In this document: positions 13,613-25,900 of the stretch, one piece after another
Layout of the letters: every line of letters starts with the position of its first letter
Numbering within the stretch: the first letter of the stretch is position 1
Made by a program: the position numbers and the translations under genes
Origin: Oxyruncus cristatus
Taxonomy: Eukaryota; Chordata; Aves; Passeriformes; Cotingidae
Direction: 5' to 3'
Assembly (NCBI GenBank): GCA_013399855.1
Contig: VXAY01004352.1
Span: 124,001 to 188,000 of the forward strand
DNA: 64,000 nucleotides
Notes under the pieces: generated by a model
What the model saw: only the letters and a program-made list of their open reading frames with translations
What the model was told of the DNA's origin: nothing
The model's database searches: none

Positions 13613-14109
13613 GCACAGTTGGGTTTGCTACTAGTTCAGAGATACTCTTCCTTAATTCAAGTAGTTGGATGGTGGTAAATAGTCCAATGCTGTGAGTGAA
13701 AGGCTTTTGGAGTATACTTTTGACACCCTTGAGAGTACAGAAAAGGAATAAAAGATTTCAGAGAGCAGTGCAATTGCTTTCATTTCTTCTGCTTGTTGGC
13801 AGCAACTGCAAACATGACAGCCACTCTTGCATTTTTACAGTGTTCCAGTGAGCTTCAGAAATTTTTTACTGAGACAGCCAAATTAATTGCATAAATATAT
13901 TTTAGTCCAAAGTAAAACCCAGTTACACATTGGAATTGTTTCTTCTGTTCTCATCAAGGCTTCATGGACAACACTTTTACTGGCAGAAAGAGTTTAGCCG
14001 TTTGACTTTGAGAGAGTTGTGACATATTTTGAGATCCAGAGCCTCTTTGCTCTTGCCTTGGACATGCTGTGGGGCACAACAACAGGTACGGCTAAGAAAT
14101 TTATTCTGT
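13613..14109. other. Unique non-coding DNA
   Basis: No repeat, RNA gene or exon is recognised between the hairpin and the A/C-rich tract. Confidence 0.4.
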
Positions 14110-14166
14110 AAAAAAAAACCCCAACCAAACAAACAAAAAAACCCCAAAACAAAAACAAAAAAAAAG
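14110..14166. repeat. A/C-rich (CAAA)n-like tract
   Basis: Almost entirely A and C on the plus strand, with AAAACCCC and CAAA units. It is one of several similar strand-asymmetric tracts in the window (50,299; 55,427; 59,871). Confidence 0.8.
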
Positions 14167-15737
14167 GAAGCATGAGAAATTTGGAGTAGTTTATCATGGC
14201 AGAGCTGGGCAACACTGCTGTGGTTTGTAAAATAAATGACTGTTTTCTGGCAGTAAGCACATGGAAAAAATAAGAAAAAATGTGTTTCCATGCTAGGTTA
14301 GAAAAGTGCTTATTAATATCCATAAAGCTTCACTCGTTTAAGATAATTTGATAAGGGATCAGAAAAATCAAGCCAAAAAAAAATAGGAGCCTGAATTGCC
14401 TTTTGTCTCTTCTCCTCCTAGACAGGCAGAGTGGCTCTCGTTCAGTATTTGCCACAATTATACCAGTCTCCTGGACTTTGGAAATGGTGGGTTCAGAATG
14501 TCTCCAATATCCAGTCTTCCCCTTCCTGCTCAGGTGTTTCTTACCCATGACAAGCAAAAGGGGTTTCCTTATGAATTTTGTCCCATCTTCCTTTGAGAAA
14601 ACAGTAGGCTTGAGCTATATTTCACAAGGTGCCTTGTGGTAGCCTCCACAACTGTGTTCAACTTAGAAAAAAATTTCAGACATCCTTTTGCTTTGACACT
14701 TCCCAGATTTGCCAGCTCTGAGATGCTATTTGTTGTAGCTCTCGGTGTAGGAGAAAAGCCTTCCATCATGCACAGAAAACAGACTTGCTCCAGCCAACTC
14801 CACAAGACATGAAAGTTTAACTTTCTGGATCTGGACCATACCTCTTAAATGTCCAGAAAAAACCTAGTAGCAAAATAAGATAAATCTACGCACCTCATTG
14901 ACAGCTGAAAAAAGTAAGTCTGAAAGCAGGAACACAAAGCATACAGGAAAATTTTCCCAAATTCAGTGCTGGTATTTGTGAGAGCAGTTTCTCAGTATAG
15001 TCGTGCCTGTTTATACCAGCAGTGTATTCGTCCTGCTCTGTGCACTGAATAGGACAGTAGGGATTAGCATTTAGAATAGAGTGAAGACCTTTTCAGCCCT
15101 CCTCAGATGACTCTGTTGATTCTGGAGCTGCTGTAAAGTCTATTGCTATGTCGTGTTCCCGGATACTGTATTTTATTCACTGGTACTGAATGGTTGTCTA
15201 TGTCAGTTCAAGTTACAAAAAAAGGTAGAATCTTTTCTGGCAGATTTTCAGGATGTAAAGTGCTAAACCACAAAGAACATATGAAATAGTGAATGCTAAA
15301 TTTGAATTTTCACTATTTCTTTATAAGGGATGGTTTTCTCCCCATAGGAACCTTGTCATGCAAAACAGTGAATAACAAGCAAGATCCCCATTAAAGTGTG
15401 CATAATAAAACACTGATCACCTGTGGCACTGGCAGGCTGCATTGGTGAGCAGGCAGTGTGGCAAAGCAATGCTTTCAGAGTCATTGGCAGAAAACAGGTC
15501 AATAACGATTGTTTATTTGTCATCAGTTCTCTCCTTTATGGATGCTGGTCACTGGAAGAATATTCACTAGCTGCCTGACATGAACCTGCTATGTTTCACC
15601 TAAAGCTTTTTCAGATACTATTACAGTCTATGTTTTATTGACTGGTAATATTCTTCTTGAGCAGAGCTTATTATTTGTCTCACTGTTGAAATTAGTTATT
15701 TGTTGTGGCAGTACTTCTCAAGACCAATAGCATATTA
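14167..15737. other. Unique non-coding DNA
   Basis: No transposon, RNA gene or exon recognised. Confidence 0.4.
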
Positions 15738-15903
15738 GTTGTGAATACCCCAGACCTGGAAGTATTCAAGGTTAGGTTGAATGGGCTTTTGAGTAGCCTG
15801 ATCTAGTGAAAGATGCCCTCACCAATGGCAGGGGCAGTGCATGAGATGATATTTTAAAGGCCCCTTTCAACCCAAACCATTGTAACATTCTATGATTCTT
15901 TGA
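15738..15903 (+). mobile_element. CR1 LINE 3' fragment
   Basis: The fragment matches the end of CR1 ORF2 and its 3' untranslated region. It shows a 'CCTGGAAGTATTCAAGG' segment, a 'CTAGTGAAAGATG' segment, a 'CCCTTTCAACCCAAACCATT' segment and the terminal 'TCTATGATTCTT' octamer region. About 165 bp remain, so it was 5'-truncated, as is usual for CR1, and many differences from the family consensus show it is old. It is not able to move. Confidence 0.92.
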
Positions 15904-18445
15904 TATGTCTGCAAAACAATATTAAGAGAGCACTCATGAGTTTGCTGTCTCATATCATTGGTCCACATTGCTGCTTAGAGCCTGTCTACAAAACTGGCTG
16001 TAGCTAAAGCTCAATTAATTAATGCTGTATTGTGGAAGAACGGAGCTCGGTTTCTGCTGGTTGGATGTTGTCTTACCAGGATGCACATATTCCACTCTTA
16101 CTGTGAGTGAAGAACAAGAGCAGTTTTGACCTGATCTGTGAACATAAATTTGACCCTGTGTCAGCGGATTGGATAATACACCTCTCCCACGGGCAAGCTC
16201 CACACTTCATGCTGCTTAAAGTTTTTGTGAAACCTTGTGATACCTATGGTGGGTGGGTCCGATCACGCTCTGAACAACACTAAGCTGAAAATGTAGATCT
16301 ATCTATCAAAAGACCAAGTAGAACTTCTGCACACTTTTGGAAAGGGGAAGCTGAACAAGGCTAAATATCCCCCCTAAAAACGCACTTCATTTGTAATAGT
16401 TTCTCCCTGATGAATTTTAAGAATTACAGTGGAGTTGGAAGGCAATGGCTGCTATCAGTCCAGAAACACATCTAAAACCTAGAAATGTTGACAGCGAATA
16501 CATCACCTTCGGCCACTGCCTTTTGGCAACAGATCAGATTATCTATGTCAGCCACCCAAATCACTCAATTTCCCAGGTGGGTATTAGCAGAATCATCTGG
16601 CAATTAGAAGTCTCTGGGGCAGACAATCCAACTTTGAGCTGGATTAACTTGGAAGTTTCAAACGCTGTCATTGCTTTTTGATAGTCAGAGAGGTTTTTGG
16701 CCCTTGTGAATAAGACAACCATTTTATCGGGTACAGAAAGGATTATTCATTTATTTTTCTTCAGCCCTGTTCAGCTTTCCATGAGGTCGGACTAAATCAT
16801 CTCTCTTAGAGCAAGTGTATATGCATGGCTCAAATCCAGCCAATTTTGGGGATGAGTAAGTTGGCTGAGCACGCAGAGAAGATCTGTAGCAATCTTAGAG
16901 CTTTATGTGATGTGGCAGACTGTGGGTAATTTTGGACACAGGGTACCCAGTGCTGTTATTTCACAGAAACAGTTTAGCTTTTGCTGTATTTCAGCAGTGA
17001 CAAAAGCTCCCACAGCCTCACCATAGGCCCTCTTGATAACAACTGACAAAATCTGTATCTTCTAAATGCGTTATATCATTAGATGAAGTGGACAAAAACA
17101 AAACAAGTATGTTTATGACTTAGCCTGAGGAGATAATTAACTTCTAAATGCTGAGATCCTTGATTGCATTCCTAGCATGATCTTAATTGGAAGTCTGAAC
17201 TTGTAAGTGGAGGATATATGAAATAGTTCGCTGAGAAATTATTTGTTCATAAATTTGAAAGGTAATCCAGACAAATACTTCTACTTTGCCTTTGTTGTAA
17301 TTGTTGTGGTTGATGATCATGATAAAAATAATCTATTACAGCAGCAGAAAAAGCACCAGACTATTCAAAAAGAACATGTATCAAACTGTATTAAGCCACT
17401 TCAGGGAATTTCAAAAGAAAGAAGTTTTACAAAACTGGCTGAATACGCACCAAATGATATTACTTTGAAATCTGTATTGCTGCTCCAGAGTGTGGTACAA
17501 TACTTTTCTCTGCTGAAGCTTTTGACCTCTTGTGTGTTCTCAGTGAGAATTCTCACGAACTAAGTTTTTTGCGGGGAACTGTGTTATGTTGCGCATGCTC
17601 TACAGTAGGTTGCCACTATAAGATGAAAATGCAATTCTGTTCTGCTGATTTATCCTGCTGTTAGAGGTGGGAGGCCCTGGACAGAGATGAAGTTAGCTTA
17701 AAAAACTGAAATGCTGACTTTATGGTTGGGCAATTACATTTTTGATATTTCAGAACCAGCTGTAAGTCTTTTTGTTGACCTGCTGGACTGGCTGAATCCT
17801 ATTAGGCACTGGCATTGACAGCCAGGTCTACACGGCACGATGTATTTCTATGGAGGGACACTAAAACTACAATCTTGTAAGGATACCAGCAGTAAAGCTG
17901 CTGCGACATGGTGCTCCAGTCACAGAAGGACTAATTAGCTCTGCTGAGACACAGGCTGTAATGGCCTGGAATGACCCAGCTCTCCTTCCCATATACATGC
18001 ACTAGACTGTACATTGCGCTTTGGGGATCTAACCTCAGAAAGCTGAAATATATATTAAAGGGCAGACTGATGAGGAGAAAGAAGACAACTTCAAGATAAA
18101 TCCAATAGCAAGAAAAGCTACGGAAAAAAAAAATAGAATAAAATCAGCAACGGTTTTGTTATGCTGTTTTTCTGAGGTCAGTAAAAATCTCTGCCCTTTA
18201 CCTCTCCCAGCTACAGGCACTTAGCTACCAGGCATGAGTATCCCAACTCTCTGTGATCAGAGAGGGCCACAAAGTGCATCCTTCATTCTGTACAAGAATG
18301 AATCCATACAATATCAGAAATCATGTCCACCTCTCCTAAGGTTAGTTGTTCAGAGGTTGGGAGTGAAAGAAGACAGTCCTTGGTGCTCCCTAAAGTCAGT
18401 GTTGAAAAATGGATTGAAGGTGATTTAACACATCTAATTTAAATT
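15904..18445. other. Unique non-coding DNA between CR1 copies
   Basis: No gene recognised. A short 'GGTCGGACTAAATCATCTCT' segment near 16,785 could be a heavily decayed CR1 piece, but it is too short to call. A plus-strand frame at 17,243-17,563 has no recognisable domain. Confidence 0.4.
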
Positions 18446-18690
18446 GTCCAGGGGAGACCTTATTATGGCCTTTCTATACTTAGAGGGGACCTATAAGAAA
18501 GATAGGGACATACTTCTGAGTAGGGTCTGTAGCAATAGGATAGGGGGTGATGGTTTTAAACTAAAAGAATATAGATTCAGTCTAGATATAAGGAAGAAGT
18601 TTTTACAATAATGGTGGTGAAACACTGGCACAGATTGCCCGGAGAGGTGGTGGATGCCCCATCCCTGGAAACACTCAAGGTAGGAGACCT
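18446..18690 (+). mobile_element. CR1 LINE fragment lacking its 3' end
   Basis: The segment matches the last part of the CR1 reverse-transcriptase frame: 'GGGGAGACCTTATTATGGCC', 'GATATAAGGAAGAAGTTTTT', 'GAGAGGTGGTGGATGCCCC' and 'TCCCTGGAAACACTCAAGG'. The normal 3' untranslated octamers are not recognisable after about 18,690, so the 3' end is deleted or decayed. Stops and frameshifts break the frame. Confidence 0.88.
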
Positions 18691-18923
18691 CTTAACAAGC
18701 CTAGACCAAAAAACTGACTTTGAGATGTTTGAAAATTTTGGTGAGATTAGGATAATGTAACATGACAAAGTTATTTGACCATTCCTTGTGAACCCTGAGG
18801 AATAATGGCAGCAGAAATGTGGGCAAGTATCGCATTACCTGTGCCCAAGTACCTGGGTCATCAAGCCTAACACTGGACACAGCAGTCTGCTGTAAGAGTG
18901 TTTGCTCCCATTATCTTGCAGAA

Positions 18924-19310
18924 ATCACAGAATCTCAGAATACACTGATTTGGAAGGGACCTACAAGGGTCATTGAGTCCTACCCTTAGCCCTGCACAGG
19001 ACCATGCCCAGAATCACGCCATGTACCCAAGACCATTGTCCAAACACTTCTTGAACTCTGTCAGGCTTAGTGCTGTGACCACTGCCCTGGGGAGACTGTT
19101 ACAGTATCCAAGCACCCTTTGGGTGAAAAACCTTTTTCTAATTTCCAAGCTAAACCTCCCCTGACACAAGTTCAGGCTATTCCCTCAGATCCTGGCACTG
19201 GTCACCGCAGAGAAGAGATCAGTGCCTGCCTCTCTTCTTCCCCTCATGAGGAAGTTGTTACTGCAGTGAGGTCTCCCCTCAGTCTCTGGGCTGGACAGAT
19301 CAGAAAGATA
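18924..19310 (-). mobile_element. CR1 LINE, longest single fragment in the window
   Basis: Read on the minus strand, this keeps the CR1 3' terminus at 18,924 ('AATCACAGAATCTCAGAAT' on plus) and extends about 390 bp into the end of ORF2. Plus-strand landmarks are 'TTGGAAGGGACCTACAAGG', 'AACACTTCTTGAACTCTGTC', 'GGTGAAAAACCTTTTTCTAA' and 'GAGGTCTCCCCTCAGTCTC'. It belongs to a different CR1 subfamily from the copies at 22,170 and 45,443, judging by the 3' end. The open plus-strand frames across it are antisense to the element and are not genes. Confidence 0.93.
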
Positions 19311-19949
19311 ACACTGAGCTTTCAGACGAAACAAATTAGCAAAAGTGATAAACAACGAAATGGAAGGATGGAAGCAACTGGAGCAGAAAATAAACTGTGG
19401 AGCTCTCAAGGGAGCAAAGATGTTGTGAGGGTTAGCACAACATTGTATTGTTTTATAGAAATCTTAAAACTGAAAAACTTGTATCTCTCTGAATGGAGCA
19501 AGTGTTTATTGTCATAAGGATGTGCTACAAGGGAAGGTCCCTGCACAGACAAATGAGATGGGACACGGTAGTAGACTTAACTGAACTGGATTCGTCTAAG
19601 TATAGTAAATGAACTGTAGTATCAATAAACAGAAAAATCATCCATGGTTTGTTATGTGATCAATTTAGCAATTCAGAATGATTGTTATCCAGAAAACAAA
19701 ATATACCGGAAATATACAGAATAGATTACTGGGATAAAACAAATAACTTTAAGATAAGAGATGAAGAAATAATTTTATAGGGGAAAAAAATGCCACACAA
19801 ATAAAGTTAAATGACAGATACAGAAAGCACTTTTCTGCCCTGCAAATATGGGAGATTCAGAGAATAACGGATGTTTTAAAATGTTACAGAACTATGCATT
19901 CTGGGGTAAGAAACATCCTTTGAGAAGAGTCTCTAATGAATATACAAGT
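19311..19949. other. Unique non-coding DNA
   Basis: No feature recognised between the CR1 copy and the triplet tract. Confidence 0.4.
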
Positions 19950-20006
19950 TTAACCTTCACTTGCTGCTGCTGCTGCTGCCGCCGCCGTCGCCGCTGCTGC
20001 CACCAT
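19950..20006 (-). repeat. GCN/CTG triplet tract; tiny polyalanine ORF on minus strand
   Basis: On the plus strand, CTG units (19,963-19,979) pass into CCG/GTC/CCG units and back to CTG. On the minus strand an ATG at 20,006 with G at +4 opens an 18-codon frame to a TAA at 19,950. It holds twelve alanines in runs of four and eight, split by one threonine. The GC-rich patch is conspicuous in AT-rich surroundings. It may be a plain trinucleotide repeat or a relic of a coding or 5' untranslated repeat; no longer gene surrounds it. Confidence 0.75.
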
Positions 20007-20865
20007 CAAGCCTGATGGGATGAGGGGAATGCTGCTGGCTGGAAAACACCTTAGGGAAAGAAAAGAGGTGGAAAGACATGGTTTCTATATTTATTTACTT
20101 CTATTTATTTCTCCATATCATCTCTCTCTGTTAAATTCAAGGCCATAGACTCGACTTTAAATTAAATAGCTTTGTTTCCAGTGATGATATTGGGTTTTAT
20201 TAAATTCAGGTTTTGCTGCAGTGGATAGTATTTACACAATTTTCCTGGGGGAAGTTAAAAATAGCTTTCTGTTTCTTAGGGTTGCAGTGGCTGCTTTTGC
20301 CCATGCTTTAGCTTGGCTTGCTGTATTTTTCAAACACAGTAACTAAAAAAATAAATAGAAAAGGGAAAGTTGGGCTTCTCTCTCTCCTGTACCTTTTTTG
20401 TAATTGAACATGAAATAAAAGCAAGTCAAATTGGCAGATAGTATTGTGTTCTGGGTGGTAGTAAGTGCCAGCAACTGTGTTTTGCCTGGACACAACTTGT
20501 TCTTTAATAGTCCTTTTTATTTTTCACTCATAACAACAAAAGTGAACTATTAAAAATCAAATGTTGAGATGAATTGAACTAAACAAAAACATGCCGAAGG
20601 CGACAGGCAGGGTTTAACACTCTGTAACTTTTATCTCTCTGGTGTCTCTCTTTGATGGTTGACATGGCAAAAGAATTCTTACAACACTTCGGAATCCTGA
20701 TCACTTTGCTAATAACAGCAAGACCGCCACTGTGCATCATTTCTACACTTGAATCCCTCTAGGTAGGATTCCTTGCTTACCCAGCTGATATTCACATGGT
20801 ACTGTTCAGCAAAGATTTAATAAAGAAAATGAGGAAATTCCTTTGGAATCAGCAGATGATTTCGG

Positions 20866-20866
<1 letters not shown>
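20007..20866. other. Unique non-coding DNA
   Basis: Nothing recognised beyond AT-rich sequence. Confidence 0.4.

Positions 20867-20950
<84 letters not shown>
20867..20950. repeat. (TTA)28 perfect microsatellite
   Basis: Twenty-eight uninterrupted TTA units (84 bp). A perfect array this long implies recent expansion and probable length polymorphism. One frame reads as a polytyrosine run; it is a by-product, not a protein. Confidence 0.98.
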
Positions 20951-20951
<1 letters not shown>

Positions 20952-22169
20952 TTATTTGATTCTCATTGGTGCCAAGGGAAACTAATCAAGGATCAGTGCT
21001 TTGACCTAAGATGTGGCAGATAGATCCTTTGTGGGGTACAGTACCACGTAAATTAATGGAACTGGGATAGTTTAAACCAATTAAGATTCTATACTTACAA
21101 GAAGCCCCAAGCAGTGGTGTGAGGTGCGGACAAGTAAATGAAAAATTGAGCATGTTTCTATAACCATTAATATAGTCTTTGCTCCACAGACTCCCTAGCC
21201 ACTATCAGTCCAATAGATTTCAGGGACTTACAGAGGAGTAATGAAGTCAGGGCTAAAGAGATTTCAGATGTGCTAGTAATATTCTTAAAGGTTTTGTCAG
21301 TTTTCTCTCTGTGGGGAAAAGGTCTTTTGTGAAGGTACTGAGCTGAGGCTCAAAAGATTTGCGCTTTGTTCCTAGTTCATCGTGGACTTCCTCTCTGATC
21401 TTGGAAAATAACCTGTTTTGCTCATGTGAAAATAGGAATGCTAATAATAAGCCTTTGCCTGTCCTGCAGGTTTAGGTAATACGAACACTTTGGGCCACAA
21501 ACAGAAAGGGGTATGCATTTAACAGCAATCTTCACTGATTGCTGTAACACAGACCATCATCAGAAAATTAAAATCATAAAATAATAGAATGCAACTAAAG
21601 GATTTTTTTCCTAATGTTTATGTTATATCCATTCAGTCCAAAAGCAGAGAGTTTTGCTCCTGTGTCTGGACTTCTTTTCCAAAAGTAAAAGTGAAATCAT
21701 AGCCAAAGGTAAAGGGGTTTTTTACAATACAAGGTGAGCTGATGTTTTCAGTCTTCTAAGAAATCAGTTGCTTTCTGATTTTATTAAGTGCTAATGATTA
21801 GTAGGGAAACAATGTGCAGTTTTGAAAGCCTATGTTGGAACTTTATAAGTTTTTTATACAAGAAAAATCAGATTTTACCTACTCAGATTGCCACAGTGGT
21901 AATATATAGAAATATAGGTATGATCCACATCCTTCACATAAAATCTTCCCTGCCTTACTTGTGTTTGAGCCTTGTGTGTCTATTTACTATGGAGTAAGGA
22001 TTTCCCTACCCCTATCTCTCTTCTAGAGCTCTGCCTCCATTTCCAGGCAGGGAAAGCAAATCATAGGCTGTATCTTTACTGGCAAGTTAAACAGAACTGG
22101 GCACAAACTTGAGAGCTTGTATATGAACAGCCACCCTGCTAATTTCTGAGCCAACTGAAAGCATTGAAA
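20951..22169. other. Unique non-coding DNA
   Basis: No repeat or gene recognised. Confidence 0.4.
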
Positions 22170-22347
22170 TGCTGGTCAGGCATTGGAACAGGCTGCTCAA
22201 GGAAGTGGTAGAATTACCATCCCTGGAAGTGTTCAGAAAGTCTGTAGATGTGACACTTGGGGACATGGTTTAGTGGTGAACATGGCACTGCTGGTTGGAC
22301 TCATGATCTTAGGGGTCTTTTCTAACCTTAATGATTCTGTGATTCTA
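22170..22347 (+). mobile_element. CR1 LINE 3' fragment
   Basis: The copy keeps 'GGAACAGGCTGCTCAAGGAAG', 'GGGGACATGGTTTAGTGG', 'ATGATCTTAGGGGTCTTTTC' and the terminal 'AATGATTCTGTGATTCTA' octamers. About 180 bp remain after 5' truncation. The 3' end is of the 'ggtttagtgg' type, shared with the outer CR1 at 28,663 and with the copy at 45,443. Confidence 0.93.
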
Positions 22348-22696
22348 AACTCCATGACATGGATTCAGACGATGTCTGATAGCTTGACAGCAAACAATGA
22401 GGGTTTTGCCTAAGTACAGTGAGGGTTTAGCACAAGCCAAGAATTGTTCCAAGTATCTACTTCAGGGGTAATCTCTTCCTTTTCGGTCAGGGTTGGAAAG
22501 TCTAGCTGTTTGAAGGTGAGCTGTGCCACACTTTATCTCAGTGTTAGAGCACTGTCTGTTTTGTTCACTGATATAGAAACAAGAAGTTGTTCTCTAGTGT
22601 TTGAGGAGAAGAAGCTCCTGAGATATTTCAGTTGGGGGATTTGTCATCTGAGAATCTGTCAACTGGTAATGAAGTCAGATTAAATATTTGTGTAAT

Positions 22697-22930
22697 AGAA
22701 TCGTAAACCATAGCTGTGGGAGTGACATAGGTCCACTTCTTAATCAAAATCAAGTAGAGTGAAACTTGTCTAGACAGATGTTTCCTTAGGTGCTTCCAGA
22801 TGTTTTAAAATGCCTTTGATGATGAAGAAAGTACAGACTTCCTGAGTAACCTATGCTAGAGCTGAATTAACCTTTGAGATGGACATTTTTTTCTTGTAAT
22901 TAGCAGTTGATAATCTTTTTCATTCTTTAT
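22697..22930 (-). mobile_element. Ancient, decayed CR1-like LINE fragment
   Basis: The plus strand reads 'AATAGAATCGTAAACCATAG', then a 'TCTAGACAGATGTTTCC' segment and 'GACTTCCTGAGTAACCTATGC', followed by a decayed 'GAAAGTTCTTGG' zone. This is the order of segments in the 3' part of old CR1/L3-type LINEs read in antisense. Divergence is much higher than in the other copies, so family and limits are approximate. Confidence 0.5.
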
Positions 22931-25900
22931 GTGAAGAAGAAAGTTCTTGGAGTTAAAAAGGTCGGGAGTCTACTGCCAGTCATATGTGAATCCAGGATCC
23001 CTTCATTATTGTTCCTTCTTACTATGGCAAGATTTCAGAAGAATAAGATAACTGGAAAGTGAAAAAGAGTTACAAGAAGGAATTGGAAGGATGGCAGCTT
23101 GTAATTTGTAGTAGAAACCATGTATTATATAAGATAAAAATAAAACTTGGACAAGGCTATATTTTGGGGTCCTAGTGGCATCATAAAATACTCTTGCTTT
23201 TTGCTTTTATGGCTTATTTTGATGTCAGCAGAGCCCTGAAATATATATGTAGCCTTGAAACTCAAAAACATCCTCTCTTTAAAGTATTTGGGTTTCAAAA
23301 GGGCATATTTGTAAGTGGTAAAAAACTCCTCTCCATTGTGAAATATCAATTATTTGGAAGTGCTTGGATTAATTTATTGGATTTTGTGTGTAAAAGAAGT
23401 GGGAATTGTTTCTTACATTAAAAATTAATATTTTGCATCCAGCTGTTTCTGGCTGGGCAATAAATCAGCTCCTTACAATTACTTATTTGTCAGTCAGCAT
23501 GTTAGTTCAAAAAGCTGGGGAGCTTGCCTGTGGATCCTGCTCTACTTGAAAGGCAGAGAGAGCTCAGGTCAAATCAATTTTGAGCCACAGTAATTAAGAA
23601 CAAGATTGAAGATCCTTCCCCACCTATGTAGTAAGCATCTGGAGCTGTTTTTTAGAATAGATCCACTTCTCAGCAGCAGCACAAAAGATTGAAGGCAGAC
23701 AACACCACTTAGGAAAAGCTTTTTCTTAAATGCTTGAGAAGTTATATATGAACCAAATACTCAGACTTTTCTCTGAATAAATTTGAGTACTTCATATTTG
23801 CTTAGCAGGGAAACATTTATCTTTTCAGCCTGTCTATTTACAGCTGAGTAACAAGTTACCTTCAGAGAATGTATTTACACAGTCTCTCTACATATGAGCA
23901 AATTAATCAAGGCCAGGGTAAGGGAGTGTCTCATGATCACCAGAGAACTCAGTTGCTGACATGGTACCTGAAGAATTTTTGGCCAGTACTCTCCCTGAAC
24001 GTGCTTTAGGAGTTATACCAGAGATCATCCACAGTACAGACTTTGTGGACCCTTATTTTGTCAGGTAAAAAAAGTTCATCTGCATGATAGGAGAACTCTG
24101 CACCTTTTAAACCCAGGGTGAGAAAATGGACATGAGCTCTTTTCACTGGTGTAGATATAGCCAGAACATTTGAGTTGATGCCAGCAGAATGAAAACCTAA
24201 TAGAAAACTAGTATCTTTATCAAATGAGTGATGAATGAAGCACAAAGTTACATTAAAATTAAAAAAAAAAAGAGAGTGACTCATAGCTACTGATGTAAAT
24301 AAAAAGTTTCCCTCAAATATTTCTTTAGGGTCTTTGGATTTGGCAAGGCAACAGAAAATCTTGTTTAATTTTGATAGAACGTAAGGTTGTGAAGCTTTTT
24401 CTTTACCATCAAGATGAAAAATTAACTGTAACCACAGCTCTAGTTGTACAGTGTTCCTAGTGAAGAATTCTGTCATGACAGGGAAACTAAATTAAGTCAA
24501 TCATATCCAAGGAAGGTAATTAGTTGCACACTTTCTCACATGCAATATCGTATTCAATTAGAAGTAAATTAAGTAACTGTGGAAATAAGGTCACTTGAAC
24601 TTCTATTATATAGAGGAATATCAGACCTTTTGAAATTGTAGGAAGTGAAGAGAAAGCTCAGATTTCTGGCTTACCAGACAACCACAAGTATTAACATTAC
24701 TCCCTTTTTTCCTGTACTGGGATTCTGCTCTGGAAGTGCATGGAGCTGGGGACTGAGGGAGAAATAAAGGCATGATGTCCAAACCAGGGGGTGCATTAGA
24801 AGGTACATTTCCCACCAGCTGCATTACAGAAATTCCCATGTCAACTCACCCTATGTCCTATGCCCTATGCCAAAAAAACTTGTCTGCTGTGAGTGAAGCT
24901 ATTGTGTTTCTACAGCCATCCCTCTCATGCAGCCACTTGTCTCACAAAGTAACATTTCTCTAACTAAAACTAGAAATAATATTTGGCATGTAATGAAGTT
25001 TTACTGCTCCTATAAAACCTATGTATTTCTGAGTGTCAGTTACTGACATCATTTGGTCTCATATTTATGTGTGCACAGACAGTCATTTACTGAGCCTGGT
25101 GTAACGAGAAAAAAACTGGCTGGTGAAATCACATCATCCCATCACCCACCTGTAAAACATAGTTAACTTGAATGCATTTGAATGATTATATATATGAACT
25201 AATTAAAGACTGAGCGAATGATTTATGAAGTTGTGGATAAATAGTCCAAAGCAAGGTGGTCACAATAAATTGGCAGTGGTTATCTCAAGGTCATATCAAA
25301 GCTGCACTGTCCAAATGATAGTACTACCTAGCAATGATCTAATTAAAAACTGTATACCAAGTTATAAAAAGAGAATACAAGAGTAAACAAGTGGCAGAGC
25401 CTAGATTTATTTGCCATGAAATGAAAGCAATCACAGCATGATGTTGAGCTGTCCAGCACAAGGAATGAGGATTCATAAATAAAAAGCAGCTTCTGCAAGC
25501 CTGTGTATTTCAGTATAAATGACAAAGCAATAAAAAGCATGCTTCATAAAGTGCAGCCACAGACCTAAAGGTCTGATGATGGAGGTGATTAAGAGGTGCA
25601 GTTCTTTGAAAACCCCTTATCAATTTACAAAGTTATGTTCTACACTGGATTGGTTTGTGAGACCGAAGACAAATGACTGAATCAGAGAGAATTTCATCAG
25701 GGGCAAAGGGTGTATGCAGAGGGATCACAGGAAGTGTAAGCAGCTGGAGCAAGGCAGCGGCCACCACTGTGTCACACATCCTGTGAGCAGGAAACTGTGG
25801 CCCTTGGTCACATCTCAGAAGATTATGGCACATGTACTGTGGCATGTCAGCATCATAAGCAACCATAGCACAGAGAGAAGGGGAGACAATTCTGCAGTGG

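Noticed and set aside
16770..16815. Possible CR1 fragment
   Set aside because: Only about 25 bases resemble a CR1 3' segment, without the octamer end; too short to separate from chance.
18973..19517. Plus-strand frames of 63 and 132 codons
   Set aside because: They mostly run antisense across a CR1 fragment and are not genes.
20796..21023. Frame with a long tyrosine run
   Set aside because: It is a translation of the (TTA)28 microsatellite.
24006..24476. 156-codon minus-strand ATG frame, longest in the window
   Set aside because: No domain, no splice or promoter signals, and a length that a 64-kb AT-rich sequence gives by chance about once by rough estimate.
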